A stretch of 64,000 bases of DNA from Lichenostomus cassidix (lineage: Eukaryota > Chordata > Aves > Passeriformes > Meliphagidae): the NCBI GenBank assembly GCA_008360975.2, contig CM039183.1, forward strand, positions 35,641,850-35,705,849. The letters run 5' to 3'. Shown one piece after another: positions 12,201 through 22,490 of this stretch. The notes under the pieces are model-generated. The model saw only the letters and a list, made by a program, of their open reading frames with translations. It made no database searches and was not told where the DNA came from. The position numbers and the translations under genes were made by a program. How positions within the stretch are numbered: the first letter of the stretch is position 1; each line of letters opens with the position of its first letter.

Positions 12201-15200
12201 CATCATCATCTGAGTTCACAAGCAGGGGGAGCTTGTTGCAGCCTGGCTGCTTCAGGATTCGCTCCAGCTGCTTCACTGTCCGTTCCACGGTGGCTTTTGA
12301 ACACAAGTCGACTTTGCTGATGACAATGAAGAAAGGGACCTTGAGGGCCATGGCCAAGCCCAAGTGCTCTCGCGTTGTGCCCGCTGCAGGAGACAAGTGA
12401 GAGTGTAGGTGCAGCAGAAGTCACCACTGTAGCTTGCTCATGCTCACAAGCTGTGTCTCCTGGCTATCCCACAGGCCCACTCTAGAGATTTCACTGTAAC
12501 TGCTTAGTCCATCAGGCAATGAAAAAGCATGGTTATTCTTTTAAACAAAACCAAACATCAGTCCAGAAAAATTAAAATTACCAAAAATCTTTGTGACTGA
12601 TCTGTCTGCTTCAGAAAGATAGTTTCAGTAGTTTTCATTCTTTGGCTAGAGCTTGCCAGAAAACAGCCACAAAAATGTCAAAGATAGATGTGGGAGAACT
12701 CCAGCTGCCTTTTTACAAGGCTTCGGGATCCAGCACTCCTAAGAATATGTCAAAGTTGTTTTCTTCTCTGACACACACAGCCCCAAATTCCAAACAAAGC
12801 CTCTCTGTCCAGGGTACAGTTTAATGTGGTCTATAGCTGGTAAGAGGATCCCAGCTCTACTCCCCTCCCAGGCATTCATAGGCACTGGCTTACAAGAAAT
12901 CAGTAGAAGCTTACAGATTAATAAACTTTTCTGACAACCATTCACAGCTGACAAGGACCCATTCCCCCCATTCTCCATTTCTCTTTGCACATTGCAGTCA
13001 ATCCATGCAGGCAGGGCAAGACTCACCGATGCCAGTGTTGGCACTAACCACCAGCATGGCAAAGTCTGGGCAGTAGCTGGTGAGGCCAAAGATGGTTGTT
13101 TTCAGATACTTGTGGTGACCCGCCAGGTCAATGAAAGTGATCATTTTGGAAGAACTCTCACAGATCTCTTCTGCTGTCCGGGAGTCACTGTAATTTACCA
13201 CCTGAGGAACATAAGAAGTCTGTGAGAGAGGAAGCCCCAACAGGCAAGTAAAGAAAACCCAGCTCTTATCTATCCACACAGATCTCAGAATTAGTAAGGA
13301 GAGATCATCCACTGTGAGTGCAAGAAACAGTGTCTGTTGCAAACAGGCAAGTAGCACTCAGGTTCAGCTAAAGGGACACAGAACTGTGCCATCTCTCCTT
13401 CCTCATGTGCCACGCACAGTTCTAACAGGAGGGTAGTCCTATTCTCCGCCAGCTTGCTGAGTTGAGCAACCCACTCTTACCTCTCCTTTGCTGTTGAAGC
13501 CGAGGATCTCAAAGCTGATGCTTGATGTTCTTCCTGACTGGATTTCATGGAGATGCCGGAAGAGGTTGAGGCGTGCTCTGCCCCGCCCGTTGTCTAGCTC
13601 TCCTTGTGTTAGGACACCCAACAGTGTTGACTTCCCTGAGTCCACATTCCCTAGGACAGCTACTCGAAGGTCTAAGAACTACAGGAAAAAGAACAAAGAA
13701 ATCATGAAACTTGACCACTGCTGTGCTGAATGCATGAGCACTACATGGCAGTGGAGATGCACCTCATAGAGCTTCCCTATAGGAGGGACGCTGCACATTT
13801 CTTCTTGCTCACATTCTGCTCCTGCTCCAAGCAAATACTGCCCAGCAGTCATGATACACTCTCGGGAGCAGAGATGTGACATATCAGGCTTTGATACCAC
13901 AAAAAAGGCCATTTGCTGCAGCAGACATCTAAATCCTTCCTTGTTTGCACACTGGCCTGCATCAGAACCACTGCCATAGAAGTGCAGTAATTTTTCACCT
14001 CTGATCCAGACAATCTCCGGCACTGACATTTGCCTCAATCACAATCTTGGAGATAAGCAGCACTATCATCAAGCCTCCCTCTGGCAGCCCTTTAAAGCGT
14101 CTGCTATGGGCCAATCTATGACAAAGTGCCTCTAGGGCTTGGGCTCCCATCCCAAAAGGAAGGTGCTCGTACGAAGCCTCTGAGTCTCCAGCAGGAGAGA
14201 ACAGCCAAATCACAGGTCCCTACCTGCTGGTTGTCAGGCACCTTTCGGACAAGCACCTCCGTTATCTTCCTTGGAACGTCGCTGTCGTAATCGACCTCCC
14301 TTTCCCGCAGCACTGTAATGTCAGCCCCAACCCTGCCACAAAGACAAAAGGAAGGAGTGAGACACACTTGTACTTGACAGCTCTTGCATCTCTATGATAA
14401 CAGCAAAGTGAACGGGATGAAAGCTGGGGATAGCAGGGAAGGAGCCTTGAGCTTCCAGACAAAAGGCTGATAACTTCCCTCATGTTTCCAGAGCCTCAGG
14501 ATTGAAGGAATGTCAGTCATACAGAAGCTTTGTAGGATGGAGCCACTGACTGCTCAGGGGACTCCAGGGAGGGAACCTCTCTACCAGAGGCTGTTCATGC
14601 TCGTGGGCCCTGCAGATGAAAGGGAGCACGTACTTCTCTGCCATACGGCGCAGTGTCTTGAGCGAGGCTCGCATCTCCTCCTCCGAGAGGCCCACCAGCA
14701 GCCCATTGTCCTCCACGCCGATCTGATAGACAGCCTCACCTCGGCCCTCCTGCAGCCGCCACTTCATCTGTGTCACCAGGTGCTCGAAGCGGTATTGCGA
14801 GGGGTTCACCAGCTTCAGCTGTTGAACAGAGGGGCAGCTCTAGTCACAGCTTGGGTGCAAAGGCAATCCCATAGCCCAAGCCAGCAACTCCCAACTCTGT
14901 GAAGCAATGCTCCCAACTCTGACCCACTTCTAGAAAGCACAGCCTGTGTTAGTGTCTGAGCAGAAGCCATGGGACAGGTGAGAAAGAGTGTCACAAAGGT
15001 AAAAACATATGGTAGAAGAACTTTCCTGCCTTGTGGCAAAGGGATCTGTACCCTGGCTGCTCCAGGGTTAAAGACAGCACTCTGAGACCCATCTGTGATC
15101 CAGGAGCCAGTAAGTGCAAATGGCAGAGCAGCCACAAGAAAGAGGCAAGTCATTTTCAGGGATATCTGCATCTTTCTCTCGAGAAAAACAGTGGGCATCA

Positions 15201-17810
15201 TATACTAAAAGAGATTCCTAAAAATGAGGACTGAGATCCAACTTTTCCAGCTCAGCATACTGGGTAATGCTTGGCACAGAGACACAGAATATGAATGGTA
15301 GTTCCTTAGTACAGTGTCCACTTTTCTGTCCTTTCCTTGGCCATATTACCCATAGCCTGTATTTGGTGAAGTTACTCACTGCAAAACAACCCTCTGAGAG
15401 GAAGACTTCCTTCTGCAACCTCAAAAGACTCACCTTGTACTCGATGTTCCCATCTTCTGCCTGGTCAGAGAACGAAACAAGATAGAAGAGTTAGATGCTG
15501 TGCCCACAAGGATGTCCACAGGCACCAGCTGGCCAGAAATTCTGAAAGTGGTGCTGAGGATTTCAGAGAGAGTGAAAGTGGCAGAAAGAGACTGTGTTAG
15601 GTCCCAGCCTTCCGCCATTCTTTTCTACACTCAACTAGAACTTTCCTTACAGTTTGTTTGTACTGTTTGCGTCCCACATCATGAACACCACAGGACAAAA
15701 CTAGAGTGGGACACAGGGGTAATACTGTTCGGGGTGGGGGGGCGGGATTTTTTCTGGACAGTAAAGAACAGGGCCAGGCTAACAGTCACAGAGAGAGTTC
15801 CAGTTTCAAAAAGGCCCAGGCCAGCATATGATTTAAAGACTCCTCCCTCACCCATCCATGACCCACAAAACACCACCCACAGCATCCCACTCCCACCCTA
15901 TCCAGCAGCTTCCATGCATCCAATGTGTACAGAAACAGGGGCCTGGGAACAAAAGTTTCTGCCTCCTCTTCTGCTCAGTGATACTCTCCCTCCTTCGATT
16001 AGTTTTTCACTGACTCCTTTCTATATCCTTATGTATCTTCTCTCTACAAGGCCTACAGACATAAGGAAGAAAGGTAATGACTCCTTTGCCAGCTAGTCAC
16101 TAGTTGGACAGTTCTGGAGAACCAGACCTGATTGGGACTCTCTGTACATAATTTGCTCAGGTGATCTTTCTATGAATGGCTGAAGGCAGGGGGAGGTTGT
16201 AACAGAAAGGCACAGATACTCATCAAGCTTATTTCAATCACAACAGGCTCCAGCTTTCCAAAGTGAGTGTCTAGACAATATCGAAGTAATTTTCCCATTG
16301 ATTCAGTATAAGGACCACTGAGAAAGAGCTGCAGCCTGCAGGAAGCCAGATACTCTGTAAGACTAAATGGGGCTAGCAACAGTAAGCACTTCCTTTTCCT
16401 CTGGACATTATTTGCACGTCAAGAGAGGCAGCAGCCCTCTCCTTGCCTTCCAGCTCAGCTCTTAACCACAGCGGTGCTTATGGTGGCAAAAGGCCAACAC
16501 AAGTTCTCAATTGTCAGCTCAGCTCTCTGGCAGTAGAGCTATGCCAGAGGAAAGGGTATTTATTAGGTTTTCCTCTCTTGCCATCCACCAGCTTTCCAGT
16601 TCTAAGAAAAACCCATTCACCTACTGCACCAGCTAAATAAGGAGGAGGGTCTCCTTCAAGGCACTTGAGACTAGAAAAGCAACAAGCCTGGACTTGCCGG
16701 GACACACACTGCGCAGGGTAGCCAGGGACAGGAAGCTGTATTGAAACCACAGGGGGTTGTCCAGCCTCCAGCTGAAAGGAACAAGAACTAAACTGCAGCT
16801 TCAGGGCACAGTCCTGCCCCTGAAGAAGATCTAAGAGTAGCAAAACGCTGTTTTCTCATCTTGCCAAGAGTCACAGCCCTGCCTTGATGAGGAACTGCGC
16901 CCTTACAGCACAGGCTATTATATATTTTACCGAAAGCTCACTGACTGGGGCCGAGCAATCGAGTCTGGGCCAGCGTAACTCTCCCCATAGTGACAGTTCT
17001 ATGAGAGCGGTGACAACTCCCCAGCTGACCTGCTGCAAGAGGCAAGTGCCTCACACTCTGTCCGTACCATCTGCAGCCCCATGTAAGAAAACAGTTGTCG
17101 AGTTAGCTGGGAAGGGAGTCACTGCTGAAAAGGAACTCAGACCGACCAGATCGCCTCTCAGGGGGAGAGAGAGATGCGAACGGGATGTTTGGGACTAGGA
17201 GGCGAGCAAAGCTTTATTTCCGAAGCTATTTCGTTCGCAGGCGGTAAACCGTCCACAGACAGACGCCAGGCAGTGCGATAGTACTCACGGCCAGGGTCCG
17301 GTGGACCCCGCGGGGAACTCGCTGGCACCGGGGGCATGAGCAGGGCCCGGAGGAGAGTCCGGGGCAGGCGGGCACACGGCTCCCGCGGCCGGGGCAGCGG
17401 CACCGCTTCCACAGCTGCTGTCAGCCCGACCTCGGCACGGCCCCGCACCAACACCGCCGACACCTCCAGCCGGACCCAGCACTCAGCCTGCGGGGTCCGG
17501 GCGTGACACCGACCCGCTCGGGGGGGCACCGGCCCTCCGGCCCCTCCCGCCCCTCAGCGGCGGCGCCCCCCGCCCCGGGGCCTGGCCCCTCTCCTGACGG
17601 GACTGACGGGACGCGGTGGCCGCCGGAGCTCACCTCGGGCGGCAGGTACGGGGGGTTGTTGGCCTTCCCTCCGCGGCTACGCCCGTTCTTCTTCTTCGCC
17701 TTCGAGCCGCTGCCGGGCGCGGCACCCCCGCGCCCGCGCAGCGCTGCGCCAGCCCCGCCGCCCGCCGGCCGACAGCAGCCCCCGAACAGCTCCGACACCC
17801 GTGAGTCCAT
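9227..17810 (-). CDS. GTPBP2: GTP-binding protein 2 (GTPBP2), complete
   Basis: Translational GTPase of the GTPBP1/GTPBP2 group, a ribosome-rescue factor that acts with Pelota in the cytosol. Coding exons, 5' to 3': 17634-17810, 15434-15460, 14634-14818, 14224-14332, 13481-13678, 13027-13201, 12164-12383, 11607-11742, 11149-11207, 10248-10419, 9807-9971, 9227-9424. They sum to 1,821 bases (606 residues plus stop), close to the mammalian length of about 600. The start is the ATG at 17810 ([13 protein letters not shown]), followed by a Gly/Ala-rich and a basic [13 protein letters not shown] stretch. GTPase motifs: P-loop GNVDSGKST in exon 5, DLAGHHKYL (G3) in exon 6, SKVD (G4) in exon 7. Beta-barrel domains follow ([30 protein letters not shown]). 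Exon 2 has only nine codons. All phases fit and there is no break. It is divergent from MAD2L1BP and convergent with POLH. Confidence 0.98.
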
Positions 17811-17993
17811 GGCGGACAGCGCGGCCCCGCCGCACCGCTGCAGCGCCCGCTCCGCTCCGCTCCCCTCCCCGGTCCGGCCCCGCCGGCCCGGCCCGGCTCT
17901 GGCCCCGGCGTCACCGACCGCCGCACGGCGCCCCGGGAAAGCGAGTCCCGCCCGCCTACAACGCCGAGAACGCACTGCGCGCCTCCCACTCGG

Positions 17994-18014
17994 AACTACA
18001 CCTCCCGGCGTGCC
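17994..18014 (+). promoter_or_regulatory. Probable ZNF143/SBS motif
   Basis: ACTACACCTCCCGGCGTGC closely follows the long ZNF143 (Staf binding site) consensus ACTACAAYTCCCAGMATGC. It lies 180 bases upstream of the GTPBP2 start codon in the CpG island. ZNF143 sites are common in bidirectional promoters. Confidence 0.65.
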
Positions 18015-18061
18015 CCGCGGCACAACCCGCTCGCTCCCGTACGGGCTCCATGGACGGGGGC

Positions 18062-18079
18062 GGATGGGAGTTGGAGTCC
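18062..18079 (-). promoter_or_regulatory. Second ZNF143-like motif, opposite orientation
   Basis: On the - strand this reads ACTCCAACTCCCATCC, one base off the ZNF143 core ACTACAACTCCCA. It faces the opposite way to the site at 17994, about 70 bases off, so each orientation points to one of the two divergent genes. Confidence 0.5.
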
Positions 18080-19044
18080 GAGGGAGGGGGCGCCGCCTGT
18101 CGGCCGCGGCGAGTGACGCGCGGGATGCCGCCGCTCCCCGGGCCCCGTTCGCCGGTATCTGCGGGTTTCCCCTTTGGCACTTCGCAGCCCCGGGATCCCT
18201 GGTTATTGCTATCGAGCGATCAGTCTGACTGGCTGCGGGAAACTGGGGCACTTTCGAGGCATCGGAGGTATCTCATGACTGCGCAGAGGCAGGAGCCCGG
18301 TACAGAGCGATTCCAAAGGATGCATTAAGCTCCCCCTGGGAGGCGGCGGGAACAGCAAAACATCCTCCAGCTGTGCACCGCATCCCTTCACTAAGTGCCT
18401 CCCCAGTCTCCGCCGCATCCCCTGCTTGGGGCGATGCTGGATCACTGTTTGAGTACAACTGACACCCTCTGTGGCGCTGTGCACAGGTGGCCGCGGTTCC
18501 CATAAAGCAGCCTCAGAGCTGCTCGTCTCGCCGTCCCGCCCTCCCCTCGCCGTGTGCTGGAGGCGGCACCCAATGGGGCGGCGGGCGCAATGTTTCCAAA
18601 CAATGGCGCTCTCCGCCTCCCCGCGGCGGTGCGAAGGCAGTTCCTCCGCAAGACACCGTAGCCGGCAGGGCTGCCGGGTGCGGGGCGGAGGCCAGCGGAG
18701 CCGCTTCCTGAGGCCCGCCCCGGATAGCCTTGCAAAAAGCGGCGGTACCTGCCGCCATCGCCTCAGCCGGGCGGCCACGGGACCGGGGGGCGGAGCCAGC
18801 CCGTTTGGCCACGCCTCCGAAGGCGAGGGCTGCACAGAGTCCCCGCCTCCTGCACGCCCACCAATCGCGGCGCTCTCTCCTCCTCCTCCTCCTCCTCCGC
18901 CGGAGGGCGCGCGGCGCGGCCCGTGCGCCACTCCCGTGAGGCTCCGCGGCGGCGGCGGGATTTAAACGCAGGGCGGCCGTTGGGGGTGCGTCACTAGCCC
19001 CTCGTTCTCCGGCGCTGGCGGGCCTCGAGCGTGGCGGCGGCGGG

Positions 19045-20347
19045 ATGAGGCCCCAGGGCAGTAGGTCGGTGCCGGGCAGCCCCGCGGTGGCCGTGGCGTT
19101 CCCGGGGACCGTGTGCCGGGGCAGCGGCTACCGCTTCGCCTGCGAGCTCCTGAAGCACGTCCTGCACCAGCGGAACCAGCTTCCGCTGCCCTACGAGCAG
19201 CTCAGCTACTTCTGCCGGCGGGCGGCCCAGGTGAGGCATGGGGGCTCAGGGGGGCCGCTGTGGCGTTTGAGTTTTGCTTGTGAACTCGTGTTCTCGCGCG
19301 GTGACTCGCGTAGTAGTGTGTTGCTGCTTTTAAAGTAAAGAGCTTGTAGCTGCATCCCTAAATGTTACCTCCCCCTTTAAAAACGAGGGAAGGGCATCGT
19401 TAAGTTCAGGCTGCTGAAGGTGTCGACAAACTGCTCTTCATTGATTGTTTCTTACTCTTTGCTCAAAGCGTATCACAGCTTTGTTACTTGAAAACACCTA
19501 AGCATAAAAAAATACTATTAAATGACTTAGAGTGAGGGCTGATCTTTGAAAGATGGACTTCTAATTCCTATTGGAATTAATTAGTAGAGTGATTCAGATT
19601 CAAACTGAGTAGCTATGGATTGTGCTGTTGTGCTCCTCTCACATCTGATGTGGAGAGAAGATGAGTATCTTCTTGATGTGGGTACCTATCACTCTCGAAA
19701 GGAACACAAACCTCTTGTTTCTTGACTCTCTGAAATGGGCCATGCTTTCTACAGAGCATATTAGAACTAATAAGTCTTCGTAACTAAATGTACTAATCTG
19801 AATTTTTGTTTTCCAGGATGGAGATGGAATTGAGAAGCCGCTCTCTCTGGGCCTGACAAGCAGAAAGTGCCAGCAGGTGCTGACAGAGCTGGAGGGATTG
19901 TTCAAGCACCTGGAAGTCATGTTTAGTTTGACACTGGTTCCTCGGGTTCTTTTCCTACTTGGAGGCAATGTCATGAACCCCAAGGAGCTCTATGAGCTGA
20001 ACTTGGAAGGGTTCTGTGAGGGCACTGCTGAAGAGAGCCTCCAGACTGCACCCTGTGTTCGCCAGCTCTTTCACCGCCTGTTTGTTGCAGATGTCTTCAG
20101 TGAACTTAAGGCTCTCCCTGTCACTGGCACTCTTGTCCTGGTCCAGGGACACCGTGACTGTGGTGTTGAGTGGTTCCGGCCCAAGCTCAACTACAAAGTG
20201 CCAACCCGAGGGAGAAAGCTGACTGTTACGTTGTCCTGTGATGGAGATCTCCACCTTAGTGCCTCACCTCCACAGCACACGGCACCTGCCTGGGAGGATT
20301 ATGTCTGGTTTCAAGCACCAGTGACCCTCAAAGGCTTTAGTGAATGA
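19045..20347 (+). CDS. MAD2L1BP: MAD2L1-binding protein (p31comet)
   Basis: HORMA-like adaptor that binds closed MAD2 and, with TRIP13, takes apart the mitotic checkpoint complex. Two coding exons: 19045-19230 and 19817-20347 (stop TGA 20345-20347), 238 residues, joined in phase 0 by clean sites. Conserved blocks: CELLKHVLHQRNQLPLPYEQ in exon 1; SRKCQQVLTELE, TLVPRVLFLLGGN, WFRPKLNYKVPTRGRKLTVT and a C-terminal AWEDYVWFQAPVTLKGF in exon 2. The ATG at 19045 is the first in frame after the CpG-island stretch. The protein is shorter than the mammalian one (about 274): the acidic N-terminal extension is missing and the link between the two conserved blocks differs. Either the bird protein is shorter or an upstream coding exon was missed. 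The core is intact. Confidence 0.95.
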
Positions 20348-20690
20348 ATGGTTTCCATGGAAGTTTAACTGGAATACTGATTACCTTTTCTTTCCTCTTT
20401 AAGTATTAATAATTTTAGCAAATGTAACCATGTATTTTTGAACCACTCTGTCTGAATTTTTTTCTCCATGGTGTCTACTGCCTTCCTGTAGCTTGGCTGC
20501 ACTCATCTATTGTCTTTATTTCCTGAGTTGTTGTCAAAGGCAAATCCACTTTAAGACACACTTGCACACAGGTCCAGTGATTCTTTAGGGACCTGATCTG
20601 TGACATGGGATGAATTAATGTGTTGGTAGTAAAACTCCTCTGCTGTGTGCTTGGTGAACTGGCAAATGCATGATACATACAATCTTCTCC
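20348..20690 (+). other. MAD2L1BP: MAD2L1BP 3' UTR, extent unclear
   Basis: AT-rich sequence after the stop codon. No canonical AATAAA occurs nearby; the next on this strand is at 21253, beyond the duplicated fragment. The true end of the transcript cannot be fixed from the sequence. Confidence 0.4.
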
Positions 20691-21060
20691 TGAGTTTTAA
20701 AATGGCCATTTTCTGACCCTGCCTTTGCCGCGTTACCCACAGACTATCTTAAGTGAAGTTGCTGCAAAATAACTCTCTGTGAGGAATACATTCTGTAGTC
20801 CTTAAAAGGCTCCCCGTGGCAAGAAAACCAGAGAGCAAAACTGGAGCGGGACACAAAACCAGAGAGCAAAACTGGAGCGTGAATTGTTGCGGAAGGTGGA
20901 TATATTTCCGGCCATTAAAGAATGGGGCGGGACGAAGGCAGTTCCTCTACAAATAGCTGGAGGCGCCAGGGCTGCTGGGGAGCTGGGTGGAGACCAGTGG
21001 AGCCGCTTTCAGGGACCCCCGGGCAGCCCTGCAAGCAGCGGCTGGAGCTCCCAGCACTTC
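20690..21060 (+). repeat. Degraded duplicate of GTPBP2 intron 1 and promoter fragments
   Basis: Three stretches match, in the same order and orientation, sequence a few kb upstream. 20703-20816 resembles 15317-15433 (shared TTACCCAYAG, GTGAAGTT, GCAAAAYAAC). 20830-20930 resembles about 15690-15770 (AAAACTRGAGYG, then CAGTAAAGAA versus CATTAAAGAA). 20935-21055 resembles 18628-18755 in the CpG island (GAAGGCAGTTCCTC, GGAGCCGCTT, AGCCYTGCAA). Together they look like a local duplication that lost about 2.8 kb between the second and third blocks. I aligned by eye; no percent identity is claimed. Confidence 0.65.
20824..20879 (+). repeat. Tandem duplication, 31-base period
   Basis: The words AAAACCAGAGAGCAAAACTG and the next five bases occur at 20824-20848 and again at 20855-20879 without mismatch. 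It lies inside the duplicated GTPBP2-derived fragment and is probably replication slippage. Confidence 0.9.
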
Positions 21061-22490
21061 CTTAACTGCCGCGGTGCGTGTCCCTCTTGAGTACTGAAGT
21101 GCTTGCTCACCTAGTTGATAAAATTACACTTCCCCATAACTCACTTTCTGTTCCTTAACATTCCAAAGTAAGACTTCTCAGCAATTGGAATATCTAGTAC
21201 CTAGAGCTGTCCTGCAGATTGAAAGAGACCAGTTCTGTGGAGGCAGGGTAGCAATAAACAATTTTTAAAGTTTTTACTTATCTTTAAATTAACAGCCCTG
21301 ACAATCGGTTAGCTATAGAGATAAGATTAAAAGTAAGCAGTTTCTTCTCTAACCCTCCAGAGAAAGTCAGGAGTGCTGCCCCAATATTCTCACTTAAAGA
21401 AGAAACTTAGTCTTTGACTTAAAAGTTTCTGAAATGCATAGAAGTGAGGGGCATGTGATCAAGTTCAGCACTACTTTTACCTGCTGAATTCCAGCTCTTA
21501 GTCACATTCTATCACTTAGAATCAGGACTTGAGCCTGTTCTTCTGGACTGGTGTCTACTGCGGAGTAGGACAGGGAGAGAAGTCCTGAGAGTACAATGTG
21601 TTAGAACTAGATATTTGCTGGAGTTGTAAGTTTGGTAGTTATCTGTGCTGTATTGAGCTTTTAATAGCTTCAAATAACTCCATGCCATTTGAAGATAAAT
21701 TTGAGCTTACTGGTAGTAAGGGTACTTGCTGTTACTAGTCAAAAATGCAGAATAGGATGTTGAAAATCCTTTGTAAAGAGGGTAAAGGTTGAAGTGACCC
21801 TCTACGCTTGGTGTATTTTTTAACTTTGACCTTTTGGAATGGAATAAGGTGAAAGGAGAACTTCATTTGATATTTTTGAGCTTAGAGAATACTGCTGTTT
21901 TATCCATTAATAACTGTTTACAATGTGCAGTAGTTGCTTCTTAAGCTCGTTCTATGGGAAAAACTGTTGGAGTCAAGAGAGCTGCCTGATGTGCAGCTGC
22001 CCACATGAATATGAAATTCCAGGTTTGTTGAATGAAATATAACTTGAATATAGGAGTGTTTGTGCTCAGGAGATGAAAACCCTTTACTCTTCCACCAAAG
22101 CTGCTTGTAACATATATTTAAGAATGCTAGTGCCCAAGTCTTTGAAGAAGCTTTTGAACAGAAGCCTTAGCCAGTTCCTTTCCCCTCTCTTCCTCAGATG
22201 AGTGCAATGTTACTGCAACAAACTGTTTACATATTCTATTATACTTGAATTATGAATACAACAATGATATGGTGCTTGGAATGAAAAAACACAAAATGCT
22301 TTTGGGAGTTTTTGTTTTGGTTTTTTTTTTCTTATGAAAACATGTAGAGCTTGATTAAAAAATCAGTACTGTAATTATTATCAAAACAGTATTCTGGTTT
22401 CTATATGTGATTACTTTGAGGGATTAAACAAGTCCAATGTAAAGGTTCTGCCACTGGTAGCACAACTTGCTTCCATTCTATGCATGTATT
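21061..22490. other. Intergenic stretch between MAD2L1BP and EPHX1
   Basis: AT-rich DNA between two convergent genes. I see no exon or recognisable repeat. It should hold the 3' UTR of EPHX1 (- strand), but I found no canonical AATAAA for it within 1 kb; a weaker ATTAAA on the - strand lies near 21660. Confidence 0.5.

Larger units (their letters stand above)
17200..19300. promoter_or_regulatory. CpG-island bidirectional promoter of GTPBP2 and MAD2L1BP
   Basis: Strongly GC- and CpG-rich DNA between two divergent first exons (start codons at 17810 and 19045, 1.2 kb apart), unlike the AT-rich DNA on either side. It contains GC boxes (several GGGCGG or CCGCCC), a (TCC)n run at about 18879-18897, a TTTAAA 80 bases before the MAD2L1BP start and a CRE-like GCGTCA just after it. 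No TATA box faces GTPBP2. Limits are by eye. Confidence 0.85.

Noticed and set aside
17421..18931. Long open frames on both strands in the CpG island (up to 276 codons)
   Set aside because: Stop codons are rare in CpG-rich DNA. Only the [11 protein letters not shown] frame from 17810 to 17634 is the real GTPBP2 first exon.
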